A stretch of DNA of 64,000 nucleotides from positions 26,816,877-26,880,876 of the forward strand of contig NC_067289.1 of the NCBI RefSeq assembly GCF_020740795.1, written 5' to 3'. Numbering within the stretch: the stretch's first letter is position 1; every line of letters starts with the position of its first letter. Shown piece by piece: positions 34,201 to 46,024 of this stretch. Source of the DNA: Apus apus (lineage: Eukaryota; Chordata; Aves; Apodiformes; Apodidae). The notes below the pieces were generated by a model. The model was not told the origin of the DNA, did no database searches, and was given only the letters and a program-made list of their open reading frames with translations. A program made the translations under genes and the position numbers.

Positions 34201-36136
34201 AAGCTCTGCAACCCTGGTTTACAAGCTCCACAGACCAGCTACAAAACCTTCTATTTTGCTTAGCAGCAAAACCAACTAGTCCCAAGGGATTTAGATTAGA
34301 GTGGTTAATTACAAAGTAAAAAAACGTCGTACAATGCCAGGAATACAGATTTTTTTTTTTTCAGTTCAATTTAGCTACCAATTTGTAATAGTTTATATAA
34401 TGCAGTAAATGCAAATGTTGTGTTTCTTTGAAGCTTAAAAAATGGCACTCTAAATGGTGTGACCATTCTCCCAATAGAGCAGCATTTTTCATTACTTAAT
34501 TTGCATGTTACTACTCAATAGAAGTCTGCCACTCTGTGCTGAAAGACAGCTCCTTAAATATCCAGTGCAGACAAAGTGGGATTGTACCAAACATTCATCT
34601 GAACATTGCTGTGTTGGTTTTTATTCTCCCAGCAGTATAAGACTAATTCTTAATGTGACCTTACCTCTGAAATATTAGTCTTTTTCATTGAACTATACTT
34701 CATTGAAGCTATACTTCTGCCATGTCTCCTCATCTTACTGAAACTGACTATTTGCACACAAAGGTCTTAGAGAATAAAGTCAAGATAATTAGAGTAAAGG
34801 CAAGAAGCCCCCTGACATCCCAGCTGCAGTAGGAAACTGTATGACTGCTTGACAGAAGGATCCTGACAACTTGTAGCGCATCCAAGGCAGTACAGCTTTC
34901 TTAAGTTTTCAAGAAACCATGTTCTGTTTCATAGCTTCTCTAAAATACCTTCATAAGTGTATCCAGACATGTTATATATGAGTCCATACTACACTTTGAG
35001 CAAGAATCAGTTTGCTTAGTATGGAAGCTGCATCTGAAAGAGACTAGTCCTTTCTACCTAAATTACAAGTATTTGTTTCAGTTTCATGGGTCTCCCCTTC
35101 CATCCTCTTCCCCTTCTCCATCCATTCTCTGTAAACGTTTCCTCCACAGTAGGTTATGTTCACACAGCAGTCACTGTTATGCCTGAAACATGCTGAACTA
35201 TTATTAACACTGTGGTTGCAGAAACACAGAGAATGAGAAAATGGTTGCACAGCTTCATCACTGATGTACCCAGGCAAAACAGATTCACTTCAGAGACACC
35301 TTTGGCTGCCCAGCTCATAGGCCATAGTGACTGTACACAAGAGTCTCTGTGCCAGCCCTTACACACCTAAGAGCATCCTGGAAGGCTGAGCGAGGAGCAG
35401 TCTTTCATTTGACAGACACAGGAGGAGACTGGAGTGCTTGCCCCAGATGTTTTAAAACTTCTCCCAAAAGCATTTTCTTAGGCATAGCCAGAGTTCACAG
35501 GTGTCTGCCTAGTCTGTTCTTTCAATGAGGTACTAGTACATCTGGGTTTTTTTGAGTGCAGGATTCCTACAGCGACGAGAGCATCTAATCAAGGCGTGTG
35601 TCGGGAAGCAGAGCTCCAAACTTCCTGCAGCCTTCGCGTCTGAAAGTGAAACCGACTCCCTTGGCAGCTTACCTGACGGGTAAGCTAAGAACCGAGGAAA
35701 AAGTTGGGAAGGAAAGAGCCGGGCATACTTGGAGAGGTACTGAGTCTCTCGCTGCGAAGTACCGAAAGGCGCAGGGCTCGCACGCTCTGGTGTTGCGGGA
35801 GGGCTGCGCTTCCCCTGCGAGCCGCTGCGGCCCCGCGCTGGCCCCTGGGGACCCTCCTACCCTGGGCCGCGCTGGCCACATCCCCCGGGAGGGGACGGAG
35901 CGCCGGGCACGGCGGATGCGGGCGGCCTCGGCACTGTCCCCTCGGCACTGTCCCCTCGGCACTGCCTCCCCGAGCTGTCCCTCCGGGCTGTCCCCTCGGT
36001 CCGGCCCGGCCCGCCCGGCGCCGCAGCCGCCCCGGCCCCCCCGCCCCCCCCGGCGGCTGCCGGGGCCGCCCCTCCCCTCCCCTCCCCGCCCCGATGGCGG
36101 CCGCGGCGCCCGCCGGTGCCCGCACTGACCTGCCAT
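22059..36136 (-). CDS. GYG1: GYG1, glycogenin-1 (complete)
   Basis: Glycogenin-1 is a cytosolic GT8-family glucosyltransferase. It glucosylates itself on a tyrosine from UDP-glucose and so primes glycogen synthesis by glycogen synthase. Eight minus-strand coding exons join in frame: 36136-36130, 32855-32720, 30903-30729, 30162-30000, 26640-26514, 23377-23158, 22502-22452 and 22229-22059. They total 1050 nt, or 349 codons plus stop (human about 350). The product begins [20 protein letters not shown]. The DxD manganese site is D102-A-D104, D163 is in GADQG, and the acceptor Y195 is in SVYSYLP. The C-terminal 34 or so residues ([16 protein letters not shown] onward) match the glycogen-synthase-binding tail. 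Promoter features sit just upstream in a CpG island. No disabling change was seen. Confidence 0.97.
22452..22502 (-). CDS. GYG1: GYG1 exon 7 (51-bp phase 0-0 cassette)
   Basis: It encodes the 17 residues [17 protein letters not shown]. Both ends are phase 0, so skipping would keep the frame. A human isoform is known to be 17 residues shorter, which fits this cassette (from memory). Confidence 0.93.
23158..23377 (-). CDS. GYG1: GYG1 exon 6
   Basis: It encodes [20 protein letters not shown] and then [20 protein letters not shown] is the conserved C-terminal part of the GT8 fold that contacts UDP-glucose. The exon ends in phase 0 at ATG|gtacgt. Confidence 0.96.
23378..26513 (-). other. GYG1 intron
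   Basis: About 3.1 kb with no recognised repeat or exon. The short open frames here look random. Confidence 0.7.
26514..26640 (-). CDS. GYG1: GYG1 exon 5 (D163 and acceptor Tyr195)
   Basis: It encodes [18 protein letters not shown] and then [19 protein letters not shown]. Counting from the start codon places D163 and Y195 exactly at the positions used in mammalian glycogenin-1. The borders are ttcag|GTG and AAAGC|gtaagt. Confidence 0.97.
26641..29999 (-). other. GYG1 intron
   Basis: About 3.4 kb of A+T-rich sequence with no recognised transposon or exon. Confidence 0.7.
30000..30162 (-). CDS. GYG1: GYG1 exon 4
   Basis: It encodes [20 protein letters not shown] and then [13 protein letters not shown]. 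The CFNSGVFV stretch is a GT8 hallmark. The borders are ctag|GTT and GATG|gtatgt. Confidence 0.97.
30324..30532 (-). mobile_element. CR1 retrotransposon 3' end
   Basis: GGATGGTTTGGGTTGGAAGG followed by GACCTTAAAGATCATCCAG is the reverse complement of the avian CR1 3' terminus. The copy is 5'-truncated, about 210 bp, and lies in a GYG1 intron in the same sense as the gene. Confidence 0.92.
30729..30903 (-). CDS. GYG1: GYG1 exon 3 (DxD motif)
   Basis: It encodes [20 protein letters not shown] and then [18 protein letters not shown], ending FMDADTM. D102 and D104 of the DAD motif bind Mn2+ and UDP. The donor is ATG|gtaagt. Confidence 0.97.
30904..32719 (-). other. GYG1 intron
   Basis: About 1.8 kb with a T-run near 31191-31202. 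No repeat family or exon was recognised. Confidence 0.7.
32720..32855 (-). CDS. GYG1: GYG1 exon 2 (N-terminal nucleotide-binding strand)
   Basis: It encodes [20 protein letters not shown] and then [12 protein letters not shown]. This is the first beta strand and UDP-binding loop of the GT8 fold. The acceptor is tgcag|ACC and the donor ATGAG|gtaagg. Confidence 0.97.
32856..36129 (-). other. GYG1 intron 1
   Basis: About 3.3 kb. It contains a near-perfect 44-bp tandem duplication (33732-33819), and its 5' end lies in the promoter CpG island (from about 35640). No transposon was recognised. Confidence 0.75.
33732..33819. repeat. 44-bp tandem duplication
   Basis: Two head-to-tail copies, 33732-33775 and 33776-33819, differ at one position (catctag versus catgtag). 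Each contains two GTTAAC-type sites and CTTGCCATGTGGCC. Confidence 0.95.
36130..36136 (-). CDS. GYG1: GYG1 coding exon 1 (7 nt)
   Basis: On the minus strand the start codon sits in CACCATGGCAG|gtcagt, a strong Kozak context. It encodes only Met-Ala plus the first base of Asp, completed by AC at exon 2. The same tiny first coding exon fits the glycogenin N-terminus (M-x-DQ). Confidence 0.93.
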
Positions 36137-36192
36137 GGTGCCCGCTCCCAACGGCTGCGGCGGCCGCGCTGGGGGCTGCGCCCGGGACGCCC

Positions 36193-36210
36193 CTTATATA
36201 GGGGCGGGGC
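36193..36210 (-). promoter_or_regulatory. GYG1 TATA box and adjacent GC box
   Basis: On the minus strand, CCCCGCCCC immediately precedes TATATAAG (36200-36193). This is about 57 nt upstream of the GYG1 ATG and predicts a 5' UTR of only about 30 nt. It is a TATA plus Sp1-type core promoter. Confidence 0.8.
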
Positions 36211-36720
36211 CACGGGCCGCACGTCTTTGGCCGCGGGCGGAGGCCCCGCCCGAAGGAGCCCCGCGTCGCCGCGGGGCGGGCGCTCCGCCATGGCGTCCCG
36301 CCGCGGCGGCACGTCATCGTCCTTGGGCCGCGGCGGGGCCGCCGCCTGCCCCCGCAGCCTGCGCGGGGCTGCGGCAGCCTCCTGTGCGGGGCACGGCCTT
36401 GGCCGGGGCGCCAGGCGTTGCTCCCGTGTCGCCCAGGCCTGCGGGCAGGAGGGGGCAGCCCGAAGCCAGCTGCAGCGCCGGTGCCGCGGGTGCCCGTGGC
36501 AGGCAGCCCAGCCCGCAGCCGCTGCGAGCAGTCCTTGACACCGCAGCGAAATGGCAGCTGGGCATGGGGTTGCCAAGAGGGTAGTCTCGGGCGGGCTGCA
36601 GGCAGCTGTCAGGCTCTGAGGCGCAGCTGTTGGCACATGCACCATCGGGGCTGGTGTGGGGCGGTCACGGCAGGGAGCTCGGGGCTGCAGGACGGGCCCG
36701 GTCACTGCTGTCACTTGAAG

Positions 36721-37083
36721 GCTGACACAGTCGTGCCTCTGTTAGGATCGCGGAGCTGGTTCTGCTGGCATCGCCTGGCACCTCAGAGCAGCCTATGTCA
36801 GCAGGTAAGATGAGGAGATAAACCCATACTTCGATATTTTCGTTATGGCTCAGCTCCAGTCCCTGAAGAAACTTAAGCAGTAGCCTTTCAGGAATATAGG
36901 GAGGGTGTCAGTAACTTTTCTGTGTTACTCTTTAACACCCTTGCAAGAGTGACAAGTATTAAGACTATTACAGGTCCTTTGTTATTCACTAGGCTATCTA
37001 CTAGTAAAAACTGAGTGATTAAAGATGACAAATAGCAAAGGGTACAAGAAGCACTGACTGAAGAGATCAGTTAGTCCAAAGCA
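36721..37083. other. Intergenic sequence upstream of GYG1
   Basis: No gene or repeat was recognised. G+C content falls back to background here. Confidence 0.6.
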
Positions 37084-37715
37084 TCACCCACTGGTTGAGG
37101 TTGGCAGGGTCCTCTGGGGTCCGTCTGGGCCAACACCCTGCTCAGGCAGGGTCACCCACAGCCAGTTGCCCAGGACCATGTCCAGGTGGCTTCTCAAAAC
37201 CTCCAAGGACAGAGACTTCACCTCCTCCCCGGGCAACCTGTGCCGGTGCTCGGTCACCCTCTCAGTGAAAAAAGTGTCTCCTGACGTTCAGAGGGAACCT
37301 CCTGTGTGTCAGTTTGTGCCTCTGGGCCTGTCACTGGGCACTGCTGGAAAGACCCTGGCTCCACCTTCTGTATGTCCTCCCTGCAGGTATTTGTACAGGT
37401 GGATGAGATCCCCCTGAGCCTTCTGATCTGCAGGCTGAACAGTCCCAGCTCTCTCTACCTCTCCTCATGGGAGAGCTGCTTTCTGGTGCCTTCATCATCC
37501 TTGTGGCCCTTTGCTGCACTCTGTCCGTGTCTCTCTTGTCTTGGGGTGCTCCAGGTGTGGCCTCAGCAGTGCTGAGCAGAGCAGAGGGATGCCCTCCCTC
37601 GACCTGCTGGCCACGCTTTGCCTCATGCAGCCCGGGGCACCATTCAGCCTTTGCAGCAAGAGCATGTTGCTTCCTTTGTTCAGTTTGGTGTTTACCAGGC
37701 CCCCAGGACCTTTGC
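37084..37715 (-). mobile_element. CR1 retrotransposon fragment
   Basis: The reverse complement reads through the CR1 reverse-transcriptase C-terminal region and 3' UTR. Landmarks are GCGTGGCCAGCAGGTCGAGG near 37600 and a TGCCCGGGGAGGAGGTG stretch near 37225. A minus-strand frame survives in pieces, with stops and indels. The copy is 5'-truncated. Confidence 0.88.
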
Positions 37716-40301
37716 TGCAATCCCTTTTCTTCCTCAAGAGAGTGACCTCTACCTACTTTTTCACCAGAATAAATGAGGAAAGTCTGTTAGGAAGGGCTTT
37801 CCTTTCTAGCCTGAAATGGCAAGTGGGTTTTGTCATGAAAGGAGATAAAAAATAAACACTGAAACTGTGCTGGGCACTGAAATGTGAACTGATTAACGAA
37901 CATTCCACTTCCAAATTTTTCAATATGGGAAATTATGATTGAGCTGAGACATTTTTTGTAGAACAGTTTTAAAATCTAATTGCTTGCTTTAAAAAATACC
38001 AAAATCAGGAAGGTGCTTCTTCCACAACAACATCAACAAAGTTTTCACAGCCTACCAGTAATGCATAAAAATCACGTGCATAAAAATGCATGAGTAATAA
38101 TTACAGGCAATGCTGGTAATGTTGTATGTGAGTAGGGATTATTAGTATTTTCTGATATGCAACCCTTTTTCAGGTATCCATGGCTTTAGCAAGCTTTCTC
38201 TGTGGTGATGTTGGGCATGGCTGGTGTCTGTCTCAGATGAAAGTTTTGAGAAATTTTTAGCCAGCACATTTCAGCTGTGTCTAGCTTGTTGCTTTGCCAA
38301 GTTTTTGAGAGAAAACAATAGAATAGCCTGTGCTGATGGTTGCCCTCCCCCACCCCGCCCCTCCCACCCCCCCGCGCCCCCCGGCTCCTTTGTATTATGT
38401 TAGAGTGGAGCAAAAGAGCACCATTCCTTCTGGTTTCCGTGTCAAAAACAAAGAGACCATCAAAACAACAACAAAAAAAAATAGGTTTGTCAGTGTTAAG
38501 CTTGAAAGTGTGTCAGAGAAATGCTCCCCTCCCCCCTGTGTGCACACCTGCTTGCACGTGCTTGTTAGAAAATGTTTCAGATGTTCATGGTCGAACAGTC
38601 TGTAAATTCTATAGTTCACATATGTGACTGGATTGCACACACACTCCTCCCCTGTGCTGGCTGGTTACACTCCTTTCCCCACAGCCTGGAGGAGAAAGTC
38701 GCAGGAAGAACCTGAGAAATAACCAGGTATCACATTGGCTTCCAGACCAAAAGGAAGAAAAGCTCGTGTAACAGGAGCACAGGAGGAAAAAAAAAAAAAA
38801 AAAGAGAGAGGAATGCTTAGGATAAGCTTTCATGATGTAAGGGCAAAGATGGGAAAGCATCTAATCCTAGGACAAGCTGAGGGGTTAAAAACCAAAACAA
38901 AACAGCTTAGGCTCAATTTTGGTGGAAGAGTATAACTTTAGGATAAATATATGAGGATAGGAAATAGGCAGGGAAACTGTGATACTTGATAAAAATCCAG
39001 TAAGGAAGAAGAAGGAATAGATTTTTCTGGGTAAAGAAAGAGGCAGCATTCAGAAAGCACAAAGTGCTGCATAGCAGCTCATCAGGTGAAAACTGGTGCA
39101 CTGAATGAGGTGCAACTCCTATGGAAATGAGCCTGTAATCATGCAGTTTAAAAATTACATCACAATGACTGTCACAGAACTCAAATACCACTGCGCATTA
39201 TGGAACTTCCTAATTTTAATGTCTGAGTAATAGTGTTATTTTAATAGGAGCTTGTAAATAACTTAATTAAAAGACATTTAAAACCACTAAGTACTAAGAA
39301 ATACCTTTGAAACACGGTTACGATTTAAATGGCAGTAACAGAAATTGCTAACCCTCAAGCTGGACTGTGCTAAGTGTAAACTTCTAAAGTATTTAATAAG
39401 CCATTTACACTTAACATAAATAATAATTTTGCAAATGTGCACAGTGAGTCCAACCATTAAGTTAATAAAACATTTTAGGGAAAGTTTCAGTATAAAACAT
39501 TTCTGCTTCTGCAAAATCTGGAGAAGAAAAGAAAAAAAAGCACTAGAATTCAGTTTTTACAACACTGCAACTGAAATGGCAGCCTGATTAGGAAAGAGAA
39601 TTCCACAGTGTGAATAGAGGGATATATAAAAATAATACAGCCTGATTTAAGACTGTACTGAGAATTTTATTTGATTTTTGTACCACTGTCTCTGTCTTGC
39701 CCTGTCATTACATTCCCTGATGACAGAAGCTGTTCTGGGTCATGCCCTCTGCTTTTTGAAGCCCTTCTTACCTTGACCTTACTGTGAAGGCAGAGTGGAC
39801 GTTTATTATGTGAGTACTTAGAATAGTCTGCATAGAATTTTAAAACTTGGCTTGATTTTTTCCCAGTGCTAGGCTTTCAGTGTAAGGTAATTTATTTAAA
39901 TATAATGTAATTTATTCCAATAGGGCTGAAAAGGCTTTGGTGTTTCTATTTGAATAATCAAAATATTATGCGGTGCCTCCAGCCTATTTCAACCTTTCAC
40001 ATTCTCCTTTCCTAATGGGTATTCTCTTTGCCTGTCCCAGGTCCAGTTACAGTTTTGGCCTCAGTTCCTTAAATAAAACAACAACCCCCTTGTTGCATAG
40101 ATGTGATAGTCTTCTGAAAGGCTAGGCTCTGTCTTGTAAACTCTGCGTTTGCCTGGTGTGTGCTGCTTATCAGTGAGCACACGTTCAGCTGACTAGGGAA
40201 CTCTGGCATTTTCTTTACTTAGCATGATAAAATGAGTGCTCTTCCAAGCAGTGAAGCAAGTTGGTCTGGGTTTCTTTTGATTTATATAATCTTTTGGTCA
40301 C
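37716..40301. other. Intergenic, no gene seen
   Basis: The stretch is A+T-rich apart from a C-rich patch (38343-38392) and a poly-A run (about 38786-38803). No coding exon or transposon was recognised. Confidence 0.65.
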
Positions 40302-40853
40302 AGAATCACAGAATTGTCAGAGTTGTAAGGGACCTCTAGAGATTATCTAGTCCAACTCCCCTGCTAAAGCAGGATTGCCCACAGCACATCACCCAGGGCT
40401 GCATCCAGGGGGTCCCAAGTATCTCCAGAGAAGGAGACTCCACAACCCCCCTGGGCAGCCTGTCCCAGTGCTCTGTCATCCTCACAGGAAAGAAGTTTTT
40501 CCTCATATTTAAATGGAACTTCCTCTGTTCCAGCTTGTGCCCATTGCACCTTATTCTGTCACTGGGAACTAATGAACAGAGTCTGGCTCCATCCTCCCTG
40601 CACCCACCCTTTAGATACTTACAGGCATTAATAAGGTCTCCTCTCTGCCTTCTTTTCTCCAGGCTAAGGAGTCCCAGCTCTCTCAGCCTTTCCTCATCAG
40701 GATGATGCTCCGATCCCCACATCATCTTTGTTGCCCTCCCCTGGACTCTCTCCAGCAGTTTCCTGTCTCTCTTAAACTGGGGAGCCCAGAACTGGGCCCC
40801 GTTCTCCAGATGAGCCCTCGCCAGAGCAGAGTCGAGGGCGAGAATGACCTGGG
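40302..40853 (-). mobile_element. CR1 retrotransposon with residual ORF2 C-terminus
   Basis: It begins on the + strand with CACAGAATCACAGAATTG, the inverted CR1 terminus. On the minus strand an uninterrupted 129-codon frame (40725-40336) contains [20 protein letters not shown], a conserved CR1 reverse-transcriptase tail. The copy is 5'-truncated, about 550 bp, and less decayed than its neighbours. Confidence 0.93.
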
Positions 40854-41564
40854 AGCAGAAAGCAGGTGTTTGTCACCAGTGCCACTCCTCATTTGCCATT
40901 ACGCTAAGGGCAGGCAATGCAATTACTTATTTGTGTCCCTTTTTTTCTCTCTTTAATAGTTGACTGAAAACAGTAATTGTGTCTTTTGGTCTGTATATTT
41001 TCAGGGGTGTCTCAGTCATGTATGCAAGCTGTAAGTGCTACTGCCTCAGTAGGTCTCAATCAGTCTTACAGTTTCGTACTTGCATGGGAGTGCTGATCGG
41101 AGTCTTAAACTCTCCCAAAAAGAAGATTTTTAGTACCTCATCTTAGCATGCATTGCATTCTTTACAACAGGAAGCAGTAAAACCCTTAATACCTGAAACA
41201 AACTAATGAGCAGATGATAAAATTCCTGGAAGTGCAAAATTCTTACGATGTAGAGATTCTAGCAGGGATTTGGGTAGAAGCGGGGGTCATACTTCCACCA
41301 AATTACTCAGACTTGCAATAATGCTGTAGTTCTGTGCTAGAGTTGTGCTGAATTTCAAGCTAGTACTTGCTCCTGTTTAGGCCATGTAATTAACTTCAGT
41401 CTCATGTGAAAATAATAATAGTAAAAAATAATCAGGATTATATACTGGGAATTACATTTTCTGATTAATATTATAGGAATCCAATTGCTACCTTTTAGAA
41501 AACCTTAGTTTCATTATGTTCAGATGCTTCAACCCCTTTCATAGTTAAAGAAGCATAATAGCAT

Positions 41565-41955
41565 CAAGAATAGAATTGAATCATTGGAAGGGACAGACAG
41601 TGATCAGGTAGTCCAACTGCCTGACCACTTCAGGGCTGACCCAATGTTGAAGCTTGTTCTCAAGGGCATGGTCCAAACGTGTCTTGAATGCTGTCAGGCT
41701 GGGGGGCATTGACCACCTCTCCAGGAAGCCTGTGCTAGTGTTTGGCCACTCTCTTGGTAAAGAAAAGTTTCCTAATGTGAAGTCTGAACCTCCCCTGACA
41801 GACAGCTTTGAACCATTCCCAGGCATGCTGTCCCTGGATCTTGGCATCTCCCTCTCCGCATCTCCCTCTCCACATCTCCTCCTCAGGAAGCTGTAGAGAG
41901 CAAGGGGGTTGCCCCTCAGCCTCTTTATCTCCGAACTAGAAAAACACAGAGTCCT
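41565..41955 (-). mobile_element. CR1 retrotransposon fragment
   Basis: AATCATTGGAAGGGACAGAC, then AGTCCAACTGCCTGACC and a CCTCAGCCTCTTTATCTCC segment, are inverted CR1 3' sequence. The terminal octamers are decayed, so this is an older copy. Confidence 0.85.
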
Positions 41956-44900
41956 TTTCTAGGTGCAGAATGTTACTAGAAAAGTGATACATTAACAATA
42001 ATTCTCAGCAATTATAGTTGTAAAAAACCTATATAAGCATTCATTCCACATCTCTGAGCAGCTCACTGTTACCACATCTGTTTTTACTGAATAACATTAT
42101 AGAGCTCATGTAGATTCAACAAGAAGATAGTTTGCAGTTTACGCTAGCATAAGGCAACAGCAGTGTTGTTTTGAAGGTCATTTTAGTTGACCTCAAAGGA
42201 GTTGTTTCAGCATGACACCATCAGTTCAGGCGACACTGGTCTTTCTTACGCATCTTTCTCAGGACTGCACAGAACATCAGCAAACCAAATCTGTGGTGTA
42301 GCAGCTTCCACCTCTGACCTCACTGACAAGGTCTTGTACTCATCAGAGCAGAATTATGTGAGCCTAGAGGGACACATTCCTGGTTTCTTGTCCTAGGTGT
42401 GCCAGTGTGCTCGAGGTGCTAATTAGTAAGGTCTTCAAGTGGAGTTTTATCTTGGGATGTTCAGGTTTGCTCAAGGAAAAGCTCATTAGTCCAGCTTACA
42501 AGTTGGTAATCAGAAGTCTCTGTTATCAAACCAATTGCAGTGCAAAATGGTCCATAGATATTAAACCCCATCTCCTTGCTAAAATTGTTATACACTGAAG
42601 GACAGAGGTGTTGTTAAGGTGCTGAAAAATACTTAGGCTAGATATAAACAGAAATGTAGCTGGTGAACAGTTACAGGAGTGCTAACTGTGTCAGCCTGAC
42701 TTGCTCACTCTGCTTGACATGTGTTGTAGTGCTGTAAATTCCACCTAAGAGATGAGTGATTGTTTTTCTGTTGAAAGTCTGCAGAAAACAACTTCTTGCT
42801 GTGTCGTATTTACAGCACCCATGGTGGCTGTGCTGGGAACATTTGCTATCCCAGGTGTCTCATTCCAAGTAAAATATCCTCACATTAAAAAGTTAATCCT
42901 TAAGTTTACTCTCCATCATAGTTACAATAGTTATCAAATGTGGCTACCTTGCAGTATATGCAGTATGAAGTGGGTTTCATAAAAATTATTTGGGGCTACA
43001 TCAGAAAGCTGGGCATAATTAGTTTGACAATGCTGTCTTTTATTAATTGGTCCCTGTATATCAGGCATGGCTCAATGATTTTCTAGCTGTGTAGTTCACA
43101 CAGACTGTAGCATTAATTATCCTGTGCAAACATTGAAACAACACCTCATGCTTTTCTCACTGTACAGTCTGGTTATTTTTTCATTGTCTTTTATCAGGAT
43201 TTTCATCAATGTTTCCCCACAGCTTCCAGATTGTTCACAATGCAGATGCAGCAGTTCTGTTCACTGGGCTGGGCAACAGCAATCACGTTACCCATGCCCT
43301 GCATTCTTTACATTAGTTGTTCATAGGAAGACAAATTTAATTATAGCTAGTACTGATTGGGGATGGATGGACACTTGGTTGTTTGTTTTAAAAGCCACAA
43401 CTGACATAATAAGAAGGCCTAAGCTCCATTTGCTTCTTTCTGATCCTTTTGCTAGGGACTGTTTATATTTTGATGCAGCCTATTGCCTATGAAGGACAGT
43501 TTGTTACATCAGTTTAAACTGACATAGCTGTTGTGGCTGGCACTTAGGATCTGAAGCAGATGGGTTTGAGTGGGTTTTGATCCTTAGAGTTTTTCAGTAC
43601 TATTTATGTGGCCATATTTTTATTTTCCGTAAATCTGTAAAACACTTAGAAGCCTTGCAGTGCTTCTGACTATCACATCCTGTGAAGTGAACTCCACTAG
43701 TTAACATAAACATTTTGTCAGTGCTAAGTAGAGGCTACAGATCTTCCCCATTCTGTGTTCCACAGTATCTTCTGGAGAAGCCCTGCTTAAAGTGTTGGTT
43801 TCAGTGTTTCAGGAAAGGTTTAAGGCATCTTGTTTTGTTTTGTTTTGTTTTGTTTTTGTTATTTGAGGTGTCTTATATATTTTTCTAACAATTATAATTT
43901 ACAAGGGATTAATATTGTAGATCACAGACTGCTACAAAGTTTCTGGACTTTATTGCTGTGTTCTCTGCTACAAGAGGCATAAAATTTTTTTTAGGTAGGA
44001 ATTCTTAGCCATCATTTTTCATCTTAATGAGTTTTTTTATAGCTTTTATAAAAGCTATAGTACAAGTACAGAGTTATTAGTGACATGATTCTTGCTTAAA
44101 AAATGAAAACAAACAAAAAACATCCCACTTGTATATAAGTAAAAAAAAATGTTTATTTGAATGTTTAATGGGTACCATGGTCCAGCTGGGAGATCATAGG
44201 ATTGAGCCTGTGGTTATTAAGCACTTAACACTGATATGGCTTATGTTCAGGAGGCCCATTTGGATAAAGCACGCTATCACTTATGTGAATATATGTTGTG
44301 AGGAAATGTGTTTCATTTAGGAAAAGGCACAGCAGAGAGTAAACCTCTCTTTAGGAAGCCAGTAACAATTAGGAAAAACATAGTACAAAATATTTTGGTT
44401 CCATTGTCTCTTTCAGCCTTGGCACATTTAATGTCCATAGCTTCACTTAAACTAATGTGCTTTTTCCTTCTAGCATTTTAGGTATATTTAGAGCCACTGG
44501 TAGGCATCAAATATTACATGGAAATTTTGAATGAGGCCCTTTTGTGATTAGTTGTGTTAGAGAGGGGACAGTTTTACTCTGGAGTAATAGAAATGAAGGA
44601 GAGAGTGCTGCATTTTCCTAATGATTACTGTTTACACACTGGTTTTCTGTTCAGTTTTGCATTGCTTCCTAACTGAACTTGGAGAGTTAAGACAGATAAA
44701 AGCTGAGCATTGGCCCAGATAGGAAGTGACAAAAGATTAAGAAGTGAGATAGCAGCAGGAGTAGCAATTTGGAATATCTATAATATGAGACAAGATTGGG
44801 AGATATCAGATAATCAGTAGGAGAGCTCTTAGGCACTGCAGAGTCATACTGAGGAATGTGGTCATTAAACTATAAAGATGATAAACGGAGATGGACAGGA

Positions 44901-45954
44901 CCAGAAGCTACAGATCAGGCTTCTTTAAATTTTTATCCTAGCTTTTAAAAAGCTGCTCATATTAAACAACACTGATAGGGAAATCTGTATAATGCTTGTC
45001 TTGTAACTGCTCATTGCATCTTTCAGAGACCTCAGTTCCCAAACATGCCTTTGGAGCTAGTCATGGTGGGTACGAGGAGAGGGTTAGTGCTGGTTGCAGT
45101 GTAACAGCTGTGGAATTCCACTTACTTAAATATTACATCTGTAATAGTGAAACATGACCATGGACAATAGAGGAGATAAGAAACAGAATTTGTAGGTTGA
45201 GGTCTTACTAGACCAGCTGGTTTAGTAGGAGAAAGTAGACAAGCTTTTGGACACATGAGCCCTTCTTTAGTCTCGAATAAAACTGTGGACTCAATAGCCT
45301 TGCTGGTTTTATGGCATATCATACCATGTACCTCCCCATTAATATCTCTGTTCCATAGGCAACAAATTGCCTGTTTCTCTTCCCTGATATTGTCTCCTCT
45401 TTTATCCCCTTAATAAATTCTCTTTCAGAGACGGTCTAACTGATGTGCTCCTAGCTAAGCTCTGAGCAATTGCTTTCTAGTTGTATTTAGCTCAGCTAAT
45501 TTTATTTAGGTCTGCCACATCTATTTTGGACCTGATGAAGGCCTCTGAGTGTTCAAAAGCTTGTCTGTTTTTTTGTTTTTACAGCTATAGCAACTGGTTT
45601 AATGCAGCATAATACCTCTGTCTGTAAATCTAATGATTCATTTTTGAGGGATGAGAAAATGAATTAATTAAAACTTAAAAACTGGACTCAGCACACTGTT
45701 AACAGCAGAGACAGGAGCTTTAGTAATCTGAGTATGATTACATTTTACCTTTATCTTCAAGTACTGGTTACCATATGAGGAAGCAGTTAAGAAATGCTGA
45801 TAGTCATAATCCCTAGTATAGGTATGTTTTACTCTGACCATTGTGGAGGCAAAAATGTTTCCAAGGTCATGTAACATTTGTAACAGATCTTGATATCAGT
45901 TTCTGGTTTAAGTGCATTTCTCTGCACTTAAACAGTGCAGAGAACAGTGACCCT
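41956..45954. other. Intergenic, no gene seen
   Basis: A (TTTTG)n microsatellite lies at 43830-43860. The rest is unremarkable A+T-rich DNA with no exon or repeat family I can support. Confidence 0.65.
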
Positions 45955-46024
45955 GCTCTGGCGGGGGGGTTGGACTAGATGATCTTTCGAGGTCCCTTCC
46001 AACCCCTATGATTCTATGATTCTC
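45955..46024 (+). mobile_element. CR1 3' tip
   Basis: GTTGGACTAGATGATC, GGTCCCTTCCAACCCC and ATGATTCTATGATTCT form the CR1 3' terminus in + orientation. Only about 70 bp is present. Confidence 0.92.

Larger units (their letters stand above)
35640..36720. promoter_or_regulatory. CpG island at the GYG1 promoter
   Basis: A sharp transition from A+T-rich intron to G+C-rich, CpG-dense sequence surrounds the GYG1 start codon. It holds an ACGTCA half CRE near 36311 and many GC boxes. The long open frames across it on both strands are compositional artefacts. Confidence 0.9.

Noticed and set aside
36290-36538. ATG in a good Kozak context (gccatggcg) on the + strand, a possible divergent gene
   Set aside because: The frame is low complexity, ends after about 80 codons and has no similarity I know. 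Divergent non-coding transcription remains possible.
35598-36714. Long open frames on both strands across the GYG1 CpG island
   Set aside because: They are Arg/Ala/Pro/Gly-rich, overlap on both strands and have no domain. High G+C removes stop codons; only the 7-nt GYG1 exon is supported here.
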